In this document: piece after piece, positions 33,779 to 42,334 of the stretch
How positions within the stretch are numbered: the stretch's first letter is position 1
Layout of the letters: each line of letters starts with the position of its first letter
Assembly: GCA_964609625.1 (NCBI GenBank)
Contig: CAZSRS010000026.1
Location: forward strand, 1 to 57,169
Source: G963674665 sp964609625
GTDB lineage: Bacteria > Desulfobacterota > Desulfovibrionia > Desulfovibrionales > Desulfovibrionaceae
Reading direction: 5' to 3'
DNA: 57,169 nucleotides
Translations under genes and position numbers: made by a program
Notes under the pieces: generated by a model
What the model saw: the letters and a program-made list of their open reading frames with translations, nothing else
Told to the model about the DNA's origin: nothing
The model's database searches: none

Positions 33779-35170
33779 TCAACCCGCCCCCTCTCCCTGG
33801 TCCAGGACGTCCAATCCCAGCTCCTTCATCCGCCGCCACAACGTGGTACGGCTCAGACCCAAGGCCTGGGCCGCGCGCTGCTTGTTCCAATGGTTGGTTT
33901 CCAGGGCCTCGAGGATCCGGTCGCGAAGGTCGTTCCGCCCCGCTCTTCCTCCGCCAATCGCGGCTGGGGCGGCAGCTCCCGGCGCAACCCTCGCTGGGCC
34001 GCGCGGCTGCCCGCATTGCAGAAAATCCTGCGGCAGGTCCTGGGGTTGGACACGCCCCTGTTGGTGCAACAGCAAGGCATGCTCGATGATGTTTTTCAGC
34101 TGTCGCACGTTGCCCGGATAGTCGTGCGCCATGAGCAGTCGCATGGTCTCGGGCTCGAACACGGGCTCGGGGACGCCCAGGGTTGCCGCCCCAATCTGGG
34201 CAAAATGTTCGCACAACAGTGGAATATCTTCGCGGCGCTCCCGCAGGGGCGGGAGATGCAGCACGCCCACCTGGAGGCGGTAATAGAGGTCGCGTCGGAA
34301 TTCTCCTGTCTCCACCATGGCTTCCAGGTCGCGATTGGTGGAGGCGATGCAGCGCGCGTCCACGCGGGTTGGACTCGTGGCGCCCAGGGCGTAGAACTCC
34401 TGATCCTCCAGGACCTGCAAGAGCTTGGCCTGTTGGGACAGGGGGAGGTCGCCGATCTCGTCCAGGAAAATGCTTCCTCCCTTGGCCAGCTCGAAGCGGC
34501 CGGGCTTGTCGCCGCGCGCGTCGGTGAACGCGCCCCGCTTGTAGCCGAACAACTCGGATTCCAGCAGGTTCTCGGGCAGGGCCGGACAGTTGACCTTGAC
34601 GAACGGCCCATCCCGGCGGGGGCTGGTGTTGTGAATGGCCCGGGCCACAAGGTCCTTGCCCGTGCCGGTCTCGCCCAGAATCAGGATGGTGGCCTGGGAT
34701 TCAGCCAGGGGCGTGAGCGCGTGGAACACCCGGCGCATGGGTTCGCTGCGGCCCTTGATGTCCGCGAAATTGTAGCTGTCGAGGACCTGCTTTTCCAACT
34801 GTACCCGGGCGCTGTCGTCCACAAAGGATTCCACCGCACCGATGACCTGTCCGTCGGCGTCGCGCAACACCGAGGCCGTGACCTCCACGGGTATTTCTCG
34901 GTTGTGCTTGTCCAGGATGGTCACGCGCTTGCGCACCACTGGCTCGCAGCTCTGCATGGCAGCGTGCATGGCGCAGCCCTTGAGGCAGACATCGGAGCGG
35001 AAGATCTCGTAGCAGAACTTGCCCAGGGCCTGCCGCCGCAGGAAACCCGTGAGCCGCTCGGCCTCGGCATTGAAAAAGGTGATGCGGAATTCCTTGTCCA
35101 CGGTGAATATGCCCACTGCCAGGCATTCCAGAATCTGGCCCGTGATGAAGCTATCCTTTTCAGGCAGCAT
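33779..35170 (-). CDS. PAS-AAA+-Fis sigma-54 transcriptional activator
   Basis: A protein of 463 aa. An N-terminal PAS domain (about residues 10-125: LAVGIFTVDKEFRITFFNAEAERLTGF) contains cysteines (CYEIF, VCLKGC) that could bind a cluster or heme. The AAA+ core follows: ILGETGTGKDLVA (Walker A), GSIFLDEIGDLPLSQQAKLLQVL (Walker B), and the C-terminal Fis helix-turn-helix NHWNKQRAAQALGLSRTTLWRRM. The sigma-54 contact loop reads GAFTDA instead of GAFTGA. ATG at 35170 has GGGGAG upstream. It sits directly upstream of the sigma-54 promoter and palindromes, so it most likely switches on the cytochrome operon. Confidence 0.9.
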   Translation of the reverse strand: MLPEKDSFITGQILECLAVGIFTVDKEFRITFFNAEAERLTGFLRRQALGKFCYEIFRSDVCLKGCAMHAAMQSCEPVVRKRVTILDKHNREIPVEVTASVLRDADGQVIGAVESFVDDSARVQLEKQVLDSYNFADIKGRSEPMRRVFHALTPLAESQATILILGETGTGKDLVARAIHNTSPRRDGPFVKVNCPALPENLLESELFGYKRGAFTDARGDKPGRFELAKGGSIFLDEIGDLPLSQQAKLLQVLEDQEFYALGATSPTRVDARCIASTNRDLEAMVETGEFRRDLYYRLQVGVLHLPPLRERREDIPLLCEHFAQIGAATLGVPEPVFEPETMRLLMAHDYPGNVRQLKNIIEHALLLHQQGRVQPQDLPQDFLQCGQPRGPARVAPGAAAPAAIGGGRAGRNDLRDRILEALETNHWNKQRAAQALGLSRTTLWRRMKELGLDVLDQGEGAG

Positions 35171-35421
35171 GGCGGTTTCTCCCCTGATCCTGAATTCCTG
35201 CACCCCCTGGCGGGTGTTGCGGATCACGACAAGCACCCATGACACGGGGCATACAACACATTCCAGATCTCCCGCAACATGCGGCGGTGAACCTTGCGCG
35301 CGGGGGACAATGATCCAGGGAAATCACTTCGTTTCCCGATTCCTGGACCGCGTGGCCGTGCCCAGCGGCACGGTGCCGCTCCCTGACCGCTTCTGTTCCG
35401 CCTATCGTTTTGAAAAAGGTC

Positions 35422-35451
35422 TTGACTTACTGACCGCTGGTCAGCTATTAA
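35422..35451 (+). promoter_or_regulatory. Sigma-70 promoter of the TetR gene
   Basis: TTGACT (35422-35427), an 18-base spacer, then TATTAA (35446-35451), about 42 bases before the GTG start. Operator 1 fills the spacer and operator 2 covers the start of transcription, so repressor binding would block it. Confidence 0.65.
35431..35443. promoter_or_regulatory. TetR operator 1
   Basis: TGACCGCTGGTCA, an inverted repeat with 5-bp arms, between the -35 and -10 boxes. It shares its arms with operator 2, 22 bases away (two helical turns). Confidence 0.75.
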
Positions 35452-35467
35452 ATGACCAACGGTCATT
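35451..35467. promoter_or_regulatory. TetR operator 2
   Basis: AATGACCAACGGTCATT, an inverted repeat with 7-bp arms, just downstream of the -10 box. It is the second copy of the TGACC-N3-GGTCA operator and probably mediates autorepression. Confidence 0.75.
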
Positions 35468-35492
35468 AACCGCTGAAGGGAGGGGCAGAACA

Positions 35493-36164
35493 GTGAAACG
35501 CCGACGACTGCGTCCCGATGCGCGCCGGATCGAATTGCTCGAGGCCGCGCTGCAGGTCCTCAAGGATCGTGGGCCGATCGATGCCCGTGTCGAAGACGTG
35601 ACCGCGGCCGCGGGCGCGGCAAAGGGGACCTTCTATCTCTACTTCTCCTCCTGGGAGGATTTGTTGGTTGCGGTCCGCGCGCACCTCCTCTCGAACTACG
35701 TAACCGAAATGAAGAACAGATTCCCGGATGAAGGGCTCGCTGACTGGTGGAGCGCGTTTGAGAATGAGTGCATCCATTTCATTGATTTCATCGATGAACT
35801 CGGCGACCTGCATAAAGCCGTGTTTCATGGACCTATCGCGGACCGCCCCATAGACGAGGCACTCTCCTCCACCAGGATCATCGCGGCGATGTTACGGCAA
35901 GGGATCGCATCCGGTGCCTGTCGCTCCGTTGCCGTCGACCCCGCGGCCCGACTCGTGTTCTCGGTCATGCACACCACGGCTGACAGCATCGCCCAGAGCG
36001 GTGACCGCGAATCCCATCTCGCCGCGCTATTCGAACTGCTCAGGGCCTGGCTGCGCGCTCCCGCTCCGATGGTAACGGAACAGTCCATGCCTTCCCGCGG
36101 GGAAGATAGGGACGAGGGCAACAATCCGTCCGCGCCGCCTCGTATGACGGCACGAAGCAAATGA
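35493..36164 (+). CDS. TetR-family transcriptional repressor
   Basis: A protein of 223 aa. The N-terminal helix-turn-helix is clear: RRIELLEAALQVLKDRGPIDARVEDVTAAAGAAKGTFYLYFSSWEDLLVAVRAHL, the classic TetR_N block. The ligand domain follows (IHFIDFIDELGDLHKAVFHG, MLRQGIASGACRS). GTG at 35493 has a GGGAGGGG ribosome site 8 bases upstream and starts the family pattern; a longer in-frame reading begins within the divergent gene and is rejected. Two TGACC-N3-GGTCA operators overlap its promoter. It is probably co-transcribed with the downstream methyltransferase gene. The ligand is unknown. Confidence 0.9.
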   Translation: MKRRRLRPDARRIELLEAALQVLKDRGPIDARVEDVTAAAGAAKGTFYLYFSSWEDLLVAVRAHLLSNYVTEMKNRFPDEGLADWWSAFENECIHFIDFIDELGDLHKAVFHGPIADRPIDEALSSTRIIAAMLRQGIASGACRSVAVDPAARLVFSVMHTTADSIAQSGDRESHLAALFELLRAWLRAPAPMVTEQSMPSRGEDRDEGNNPSAPPRMTARSK

Positions 36165-36180
36165 CAGAGGAGAACTGCTG

Positions 36181-36747
36181 ATGGCACACAAACATCTGCC
36201 TGAACCCATGCCGTACACAAAGGCAAGGCATTTGCTCAACCCCCTGCGCGGCCTGATCTTGCCCCCGAAAAAGTTGGTGCATCGCCTGGGCTTGCGGCCG
36301 GATGCAATGGTGTTGGAATTGGGGCCGGGGCCGGGGTATTTCAGTCCGGCGGTCGCGCGAGCCATCCCGGACGGCACACTGCTCCTGGTAGACGTACAGC
36401 AGGAAATGCTGGACATGGCAAGGGAGCGCCTCGACAAGGCAGGCATGGATAACGTCGCATACCGCAAGGGAGACGCGACATCCCTGCCCGTGGAGAGCGA
36501 CAGCATGGACGTGGCGTTCCTGGTTGCCATGCTTGGCGAAGTCCCTGACCGCCGGACCTGCCTGCGGGAGCTTCACCGTGTCCTGAAAACAGACGGGCTC
36601 TTGTCCATCACGGAAATCACATTGGGTGATCCGCACGCCATTGCCAAGGCCGACCTGCTGCAACTCGTCGAATCCGAGGGCTTCAGCCTCCTGGCCCGAC
36701 ATGGCGGACTCTTCCATTACACCGTCAACTTCGCAAAGGTGCCCTGA
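36181..36747 (+). CDS. UbiE-like SAM-dependent methyltransferase
   Basis: A protein of 188 aa. VLELGPGPGYFSPAVARAI is SAM motif I, LLLVDVQQEMLDMARERL motif II, and YRKGDATSLPVESDSMDVAFLVAMLGEVPDRRTCLRELHRVLKTDGLLSITEI the Methyltransf_11 core. Such enzymes methylate small molecules or metals/metalloids. It starts 16 bases after the TetR stop with GAGGAG 8 bases upstream, so the TetR protein probably controls it; a detoxifying or quinone-linked role is possible. Confidence 0.8.
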   Translation: MAHKHLPEPMPYTKARHLLNPLRGLILPPKKLVHRLGLRPDAMVLELGPGPGYFSPAVARAIPDGTLLLVDVQQEMLDMARERLDKAGMDNVAYRKGDATSLPVESDSMDVAFLVAMLGEVPDRRTCLRELHRVLKTDGLLSITEITLGDPHAIAKADLLQLVESEGFSLLARHGGLFHYTVNFAKVP

Positions 36748-37314
36748 CAACCCTGGCTCGTACCTGGATGTGGTCGCGCCTGTAGGCTGCACTGGGCGCG
36801 CATCTCTGTTTGCTCGCCCCGGTCAGGGGCGCTGGGCCAAAGCCGATAGCCGCTGGACAGTCCCACGAGCCTCCGGAAACGTGACCTTTCTGTTGTCTCG
36901 GCAAAGCGAACGACCTTGATTTCCGAGGGGGAAAACCTCTTTGAAGAGGTTCTTCCCCCTCGGGCTCCCCCTTTCCAGAATCCTCCCTGCTTGGCATGAC
37001 AGGTAGTTATATATGCCCTTCGAACATGGCCTGGTGACAATCGTTTCGTTACCATTGCGGCGCAAAAGATAACAGCCACCTCCGGTAAACACGTCCGGCA
37101 CGTACATGTAAATCTGGCTTGCCCTATGCAGGCATTCCATGTTGTTCACAATTCTCGTGCTCCAGGAGAACAAACGCCTTTCTACATAGCCGAGTCGAAG
37201 GATTGCCATTGCTGGTTGATGGAATCCGGAGCGCACCGCACAGGCTTGACTTTTTCCGCTCCATGGAGAATGGTTATCCTGTGACGACAAACCAACGCCC
37301 ACCGGAGGTGCGCC
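36748..37314. other. Intergenic stretch before the CRISPR effector operon
   Basis: About 570 bases without a credible gene. It contains the long hairpin at 36927-36959. No repeat-spacer array or CRISPR leader was seen. GGAGG, 7 bases before the ATG at 37315, is the only ribosome site. A long minus-strand open frame crossing it is a shadow. Confidence 0.6.
36927..36959. repeat. Long hairpin, possible dispersed element
   Basis: GGGGGAA and AACCTCT pair with AGAGGTT and TTCCCCC around a TTGA loop, giving a 14-bp stem with one bulged base. No T-run follows on either strand. The sequence style (A- and C-rich hairpin followed by a CCCCTTTCCAGAA tail) recalls intergenic elements I associate with Desulfovibrio genomes. 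That is an impression, not a database match. Confidence 0.45.
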
Positions 37315-38370
37315 ATGGGCACGACGACAGGCGAACGAACCTATCAGCTCAAGGCATTGACGGATTTGTGGACCGGTGATGCCGGGGGCAATCCGGGCCG
37401 CCTGATCACCACCGGCCTGCTCGGCTCCATCCGCTGGTGGTTCGAGGTGGTGGTGCGCGGCCTTGGGGGCCATGCCTGCGACCCCACCGGCACCAAATGC
37501 GAAGACCGGAAGCACTGTGTTGTCTGCGAACTCTTCGGATGCACCGGCTGGGCGCGGAAGTTCCGCTTCACGGTCCTGGATGCGGCGGGCAATGTTCGGG
37601 AAGGGAAGAAGGAAGACAAGAAAGGTAGCACTCAAGGAAAAGATGACAACAAGGTGATATCGCCCCAGATATTGAAAGGGGAGACATTCAGCCTCCGTTT
37701 CACGCCCCTTCGCCCGATTTGCGAGGAAGAATGGGCTCTCCTGAACTTCACGTTGCGTCTGATCGCCGAGTATGGGGCCATCGGCGGCAAGACGGTATTC
37801 AAGCCATCGGACGAATCCCATCGGGCGAACGCACCACATCATCGGGACTATGGTTTGGTGAAACTTGATCACCCTGTGAAAATATCTTGTAATGAAGAAG
37901 CGTTGAAGGCGTATGTAACACGGAGCACGTGGCTGAAACGCAGCCATGATGGGTTTGCTTGGGCATCACTTAAGTATTTTTGGTTTGTCGAAGGTAAAAC
38001 TTTGAGCCGCGATGGTACTGGCTCCAGTACATTCAATAAAGCACTTGGCAGAGACGAAAGCAAGGAATACAGCACGTGCAATCAAGTACATAATCCTCCG
38101 GAGAAATGCAAAAAGACAAACAAACACCCAAAACGCAAGAGCGAGTACATTATAATAGATGCCGCTTCAAAATCCAAGTGGCTTGCCGGCTCCCAGCAGG
38201 AGAGTAAGAAAGTGTTCAGCTTCAAGGACCCTGCACGAACATTTGGCTTCGTAAACCCTGATCTGATCGATTTCGACACCATGGGAAAACGCTTGCCCGA
38301 GGGGTGGGTTGTTCTCGAGGGACACGAAATCATGAAACGCCTTTTCCCCAAGAAGGGGGAGCCCAGATGA
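37315..38370 (+). CDS. cmr1: Cmr1-like RAMP protein, type III CRISPR effector
   Basis: A protein of 351 aa. The N-terminus follows Cmr1: YQLKALTDLWTGD, then GLLGSIRWWFEVVVRGLGG, then CEDRKHCVVCELFGCTGWARKFRF, with Cys pairs that may bind zinc. ISPQILKGETFSLRFTPLRPI is the second RAMP strand set. In type III-B complexes Cmr1 caps the 3-prime end of the crRNA and contacts target RNA. GGAGG lies 7 bases upstream of the ATG at 37315. The stretch 37840-38300 has clearly lower GC than its neighbours, a hint of recent transfer. The stop overlaps the next start (ATGA). First gene of the six-gene operon. Confidence 0.75.
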   Translation: MGTTTGERTYQLKALTDLWTGDAGGNPGRLITTGLLGSIRWWFEVVVRGLGGHACDPTGTKCEDRKHCVVCELFGCTGWARKFRFTVLDAAGNVREGKKEDKKGSTQGKDDNKVISPQILKGETFSLRFTPLRPICEEEWALLNFTLRLIAEYGAIGGKTVFKPSDESHRANAPHHRDYGLVKLDHPVKISCNEEALKAYVTRSTWLKRSHDGFAWASLKYFWFVEGKTLSRDGTGSSTFNKALGRDESKEYSTCNQVHNPPEKCKKTNKHPKRKSEYIIIDAASKSKWLAGSQQESKKVFSFKDPARTFGFVNPDLIDFDTMGKRLPEGWVVLEGHEIMKRLFPKKGEPR

Positions 38371-39299
38371 TCTTTGATTATTATGCATCCCTGGACCAGA
38401 ATGACTACCGCCCGCAGCACTGTAACGATTTCATTCTCATCTCGGACCTTGTGGACCAATGCACGGTCTGGTCCTGTCGTGACGGGGAGAAGAACGAAGC
38501 ACGCAAATGCTACATGAAACGGACTGCTCAACTGACGCTCAATCTCCCTTTGACGCTCAATCTCCCTTCGGATTTTCACCTTAAACCCGACTTTGCTTCC
38601 CTGCCGGACCCCGCCTGGTTCGGCATCGAGGTCGGCTTCACCCTGACCTCACCCTGGTATTCGAAGGACGACCGCCCCTTTCACGTGCTGGACAACCCGG
38701 TGCGCAAGGATCGGGTCTTTGGCGTGCCGTTCATGTCCGCGGCTGCCTGGAAGGGGCTGCTGCGCTGGGCCTGCCGGATGAAGGCGGGCCTGGCCACCCA
38801 TCTCCAATCGCGGAACATGACCATGGATGGCTGGAACGATCCTGCCTGGATCACCCATCTCTTCGGCAATGAGAAAGGCGCCGCCGAGGAATTCCGCTCC
38901 GGCGCCCTTGTCTGCTATCCCACGTGGTTCGACCGGATCGGCTTCGAGGTGATCAACCCCCACAAACGCGGCACACGGGCCGGAACCCAGCCCATTTTCT
39001 ACGAGGTCGTTCCGGCCGAGACAACGGGCACGTTGCGGCTGCTCCACGCGCCCCTGCCCGGGGAAAACGAACGGATCAAGGTCACGACAGCAGAAATCAT
39101 GGACAAGCTCATCGACAGCATCGAGGCGCTGCTCGAAACCTATGGCATCTCCGCCAAGCGCACCGCCGGGTGGGGCGCGGCGCGGATCGATACCTGGACA
39201 GGATATTCCGACGGTTCCAAGCTCATTACCGCTAGTGACACGGCTCAATTCAAAGAGGAGCTGAAACAACACATTGCCTCCAGGGGAGGTGCCCCATGA
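38367..39299 (+). CDS. cmr6: Cmr6-like RAMP protein (Cas7 group)
   Basis: A protein of 310 aa. The block VLDNPVRKDRVFGVPFMSAAAWKGLLRWACRM is the central Cas7/Cmr6 pattern (NPxxRxxxxGxPxxxxxxxKGxLR), and the C-terminal loop TYGISAKRTAGWGAARI matches the glycine-rich Cmr6 signature (GxxAKTAxGxG). In Cmr complexes Cmr6 sits at the 3-prime end next to Cmr1. ATG at 38367 is in ATGA overlap with Cmr1; GGGGGAG lies 8 bases upstream. A perfect 18-bp tandem duplication encodes LTLNLP twice near residue 58. It overlaps the Cas10 start by 4 bases. Confidence 0.7.
   Translation: MIFDYYASLDQNDYRPQHCNDFILISDLVDQCTVWSCRDGEKNEARKCYMKRTAQLTLNLPLTLNLPSDFHLKPDFASLPDPAWFGIEVGFTLTSPWYSKDDRPFHVLDNPVRKDRVFGVPFMSAAAWKGLLRWACRMKAGLATHLQSRNMTMDGWNDPAWITHLFGNEKGAAEEFRSGALVCYPTWFDRIGFEVINPHKRGTRAGTQPIFYEVVPAETTGTLRLLHAPLPGENERIKVTTAEIMDKLIDSIEALLETYGISAKRTAGWGAARIDTWTGYSDGSKLITASDTAQFKEELKQHIASRGGAP
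38533..38568 (+). repeat. Perfect 18-bp tandem duplication inside the Cmr6-like gene
   Basis: TGACGCTCAATCTCCCTT occurs twice in succession (38533-38550 and 38551-38568). The unit is a multiple of three, so it adds LTLNLP without a frameshift. It looks recent, because there is no mismatch. Confidence 0.9.
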
Positions 39300-42200
39300 C
39301 TGTAGAGCAACACCTGGACACGCTGCGGGACCACCGCCCCCTGCTCCTGGCCTGCGAGGCAATCGGCTGGCTGCACATGGCCGGCAAGGCCAAGGCCGAT
39401 TTCCTGCGCGGACACGGCGGCCAGAAGAGCAACTACGAGGAGCTGAAATGGCATGAGCTGGAAGTCCCACCGTTCCCCTGGGATGACCGGCTGCAATGGG
39501 TGAAAGACACATTCAGCCATGGGAGCATCAAGTGGCCAGATACCCTGACAGCCTTTCTCTCCAAACACCGGCAGCAGACAGATGGGCTGCTCGCCTTGCT
39601 CCAGGCCGGCCACGCCATGGCCTCGGGTATCGAGAAGCAGAGTTACCCGCAAGCGTCCGTGAAGTACCTTGGCCAGGATGTCACGCACATGTGGCTGTCC
39701 TCGGCCTTTGGCCGACCGGCGCGCAATCTCCTGGCCGATCCGCCCGAGTTGCTGACCCAGGGCGGCTGGGACAAGCTGCTGAGGCGGATCACAAAACTGC
39801 TGCAAGATCTGGAGGCCCTCGGGAATCCGATCACACCACATACGGCAATCGATCTCAAGAACTTGTGGAAGTGGCGCGAGGAGGCCATCGGCATGGCCCC
39901 GGTCGGCTGGCTGCGCAAGGCCCTCGGCAGCACCCTGGCCGAAACCAGGCTGCCGAACAACGACGTCACGCTCTTTGACCAGTCCTATGTCGCGGCCGCC
40001 CTGTTCAAGAGCGCGACCGCGGGGGCGGTCCTCGAGGGCAAGAAATTCCCCTGGGTCAACAACGGACTCAAGCAAAAGACCCGGTGGCGGCTCTTGACCA
40101 TCGGCATGGGCGCGGACCATTTCCAGGCCCGGGCCGTGAAGATCGGCGACTGGACAGGGGCGCGGCAGGCGCTGGACAGATTTTTCAGGAAAGTCCGCCT
40201 GTTCGTCGAGGTCGACCTGGCCATCGGCTCCCTGCTCCACGCCGACGGCGAAGTCGCGGTCTTTTCGTTCCCAGGCGAGCTGTCCGATTACGGCCAGAAT
40301 GGGTATCAGGGTGGTGACCTGCAGATCGAAGACTGGAAGAGAGTACTGACCGAACAACTCGACGACTTCGCGGAAAAGGCCAGGTTCGAAACGCCCCCCT
40401 ATTGCTCGATCAGCGAGCCCTCACGCTCTCTCGTGGGCATGACGGTGGCCATCCGCAAGGCACGGCAAGCGCTGGCCGTGCCCCTGCACCGCACGTGGCA
40501 GATACCCGGCCAAAACACGGGGGATGGCCATGTCTGCCCCGTATGTCTGGTGCGCCGAAGCACCAAGGAGAACGGATCCCGGAAGCTCCCCCCCAAGGAT
40601 AAACCGTGCGACACCTGCAAGGATCGACGGACCGGCCGCCTCGCCACCTGGCTCGAGGGCACGGATGCCAACGACACCATCTGGATCAGCGAGGTGGCCG
40701 ATGCCAACGATCGCGTGGCCCTCGTCAGCATGAGCCTGGATCTCGAGCCCTGGCTCGACGGAACCCGCCTGGACGCCCTCAGGACCCAGGCCATTTCCGA
40801 GTGGCGGCGGTTCAATCCTGTCTTGGATGGTCAGGCGAATCCCATTGATCCGTTCAACTGCTTCGACAGCCTGTTGCAGTACATCGAAGGAAAACTCCAG
40901 TCCTTTGACAAGGCAGACCCCGTGCTGAGCAGCCTCCAGGAAGGATACAAGCACGAGAATGATTGGCCGACCTTTTTCTCCAAGATAGTGGAAGACCGCG
41001 CGCCAAGCAACCAGCCTGTATGGAAAGCAGCTGATCCCGGCCATAATGCCAACTGGCTCGCGCATCAGCTGCTCCGCAAGCTCCCCTCGCCCGGCCGCAT
41101 CTATCGCTTCGAGCGGCAGGCCGAGGAATTCTTCACGGCATTGCTGGCCGAATTCCGCGAGCTTGCCGCCAAGGACCGGAACCGCTGGCGTGTGCGCAGG
41201 CTGCTCCTGATACCAGACAACACAGGCTGGTGGGACAGGGAACCCTACGCGGGGCGTTGCAACGACAAGCCCCTGGACCTGCTGTACCTCCAGGATCAGG
41301 GCGGATTCATCACCATCTCCAATCTGGGCCGCTTCCTGGAGGAATCCCAGGGGATGCAGCAGCTCAGCGGCCAGGACATCCCCCTCAATGACGACAACAA
41401 CACGCCGGCCACACCGCTGAAGATCAAAACAGCAGGGGAGGCCCCAGACGGTTTGGGGGTCTATTCTCCGGTGCTCCCCCTGGAATTGTCGCCCGTGCGT
41501 TTTCGGGTGCTCCTGCCTCTGGAGGTTGCCTCCGCCTGTGTGGACCGGACGCTGGCGGCGTGGAACGAGCAGTTCGCCCGCGTTTGGGACCGGCTGCCGC
41601 TCCGGGTGGGCGTGGTGGCCTTTCCCAGGCTCACGCCGTTCCAGGCCGTGCTGGAGGCGGCGCGGAACATGGAGGACGACCTGATCGGCAACGACAAGTC
41701 GGAGACATGGCGCGTGACGGCATGCGAAACACGAGAGGGCGTCACCGCCCTGAGCCTCGCCCCCCCCGACGGGCAGGAGATGCTCCGCACCATCCCTGTC
41801 GCGCTCCCGGATGGCCGGGTGGACGTATTCTATCCCTACCTGGCCGTGGAAGACTCACAGGTCCGCTTTCCCCTGGATTTCCGGCACCCCGAGGGCCAGG
41901 TTTTCCGCCACGCCACGGACCTGCGCGGCGGGGACGGAATTGTCGTTCACCCCGCGCGCATCGCCACGCTCTTCATGGACAGCACGGCCAGGCGGTTCGA
42001 GAAGCTGTCGTGCAGGCAGCTCGCGCAGTGGCCCCGGATGCGTGAACTCTGGACCCTGCTGGAGCGGCACGCACCGAGCCAAACCGCGCTGCGCGGCACG
42101 TGGGCCGAACTGGTGGAGCGGCGCGAGACCTGGCAAGGGGCGGATGGCACGTGGCCGCAGGGCGGCAAGGAGGCCTGGCTCGACCTGGCCCGCGCCATAT

Positions 42201-42334
42201 TCCACGAACGCCTCGAACTTCGGGGCGCTGGCCTCGAGGCCCTGGTGCAGGGCGCCGCCAACGGGCTCCTGGACTGGAGCCTGGACTGGCACCTGAGGGT
42301 GCTGAAAAAGAACGTGTCCGGAGGTGACCGATGA
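39296..42334 (+). CDS. csx11: Csx11-type Cas10, large subunit of a type III-C-like effector
   Basis: A protein of 1012 aa. The N-terminus EAIGWLHMAGKAKADFL occupies the place of the Cas10 HD motif but reads His27-Met28 instead of His-Asp, so metal-nuclease activity is doubtful. A zinc ribbon follows at Cys414, Cys417, Cys438 and Cys441 (CPVC ... CDTC). The palm-like segments DRVALVSMSLDLEPWLDG and FRVLLPLEVASACVDRTLAAW are recognisable, but no GGDD motif occurs anywhere, so cyclic oligoadenylate synthesis is not expected. This fits subtype III-C, where the polymerase domain is inactivated (family knowledge). It overlaps both neighbours by 4 bases. An alternative is a divergent Cmr2. Confidence 0.7.
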   Translation: MTVEQHLDTLRDHRPLLLACEAIGWLHMAGKAKADFLRGHGGQKSNYEELKWHELEVPPFPWDDRLQWVKDTFSHGSIKWPDTLTAFLSKHRQQTDGLLALLQAGHAMASGIEKQSYPQASVKYLGQDVTHMWLSSAFGRPARNLLADPPELLTQGGWDKLLRRITKLLQDLEALGNPITPHTAIDLKNLWKWREEAIGMAPVGWLRKALGSTLAETRLPNNDVTLFDQSYVAAALFKSATAGAVLEGKKFPWVNNGLKQKTRWRLLTIGMGADHFQARAVKIGDWTGARQALDRFFRKVRLFVEVDLAIGSLLHADGEVAVFSFPGELSDYGQNGYQGGDLQIEDWKRVLTEQLDDFAEKARFETPPYCSISEPSRSLVGMTVAIRKARQALAVPLHRTWQIPGQNTGDGHVCPVCLVRRSTKENGSRKLPPKDKPCDTCKDRRTGRLATWLEGTDANDTIWISEVADANDRVALVSMSLDLEPWLDGTRLDALRTQAISEWRRFNPVLDGQANPIDPFNCFDSLLQYIEGKLQSFDKADPVLSSLQEGYKHENDWPTFFSKIVEDRAPSNQPVWKAADPGHNANWLAHQLLRKLPSPGRIYRFERQAEEFFTALLAEFRELAAKDRNRWRVRRLLLIPDNTGWWDREPYAGRCNDKPLDLLYLQDQGGFITISNLGRFLEESQGMQQLSGQDIPLNDDNNTPATPLKIKTAGEAPDGLGVYSPVLPLELSPVRFRVLLPLEVASACVDRTLAAWNEQFARVWDRLPLRVGVVAFPRLTPFQAVLEAARNMEDDLIGNDKSETWRVTACETREGVTALSLAPPDGQEMLRTIPVALPDGRVDVFYPYLAVEDSQVRFPLDFRHPEGQVFRHATDLRGGDGIVVHPARIATLFMDSTARRFEKLSCRQLAQWPRMRELWTLLERHAPSQTALRGTWAELVERRETWQGADGTWPQGGKEAWLDLARAIFHERLELRGAGLEALVQGAANGLLDWSLDWHLRVLKKNVSGGDR

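Noticed and set aside
37246..37251. TTGACT as a -35 box of the CRISPR operon
   Set aside because: No acceptable -10 box lies 16-19 bases downstream.
36748..37314. Possible CRISPR array upstream of the effector operon
   Set aside because: No repeated unit of 25-40 bases was found here or after 44725.
36823..37947. A 374-codon open frame on the minus strand overlapping the Cmr1-like gene
   Set aside because: It is antisense to a strong RAMP gene, has no family match and no ribosome site; a GC-driven shadow.
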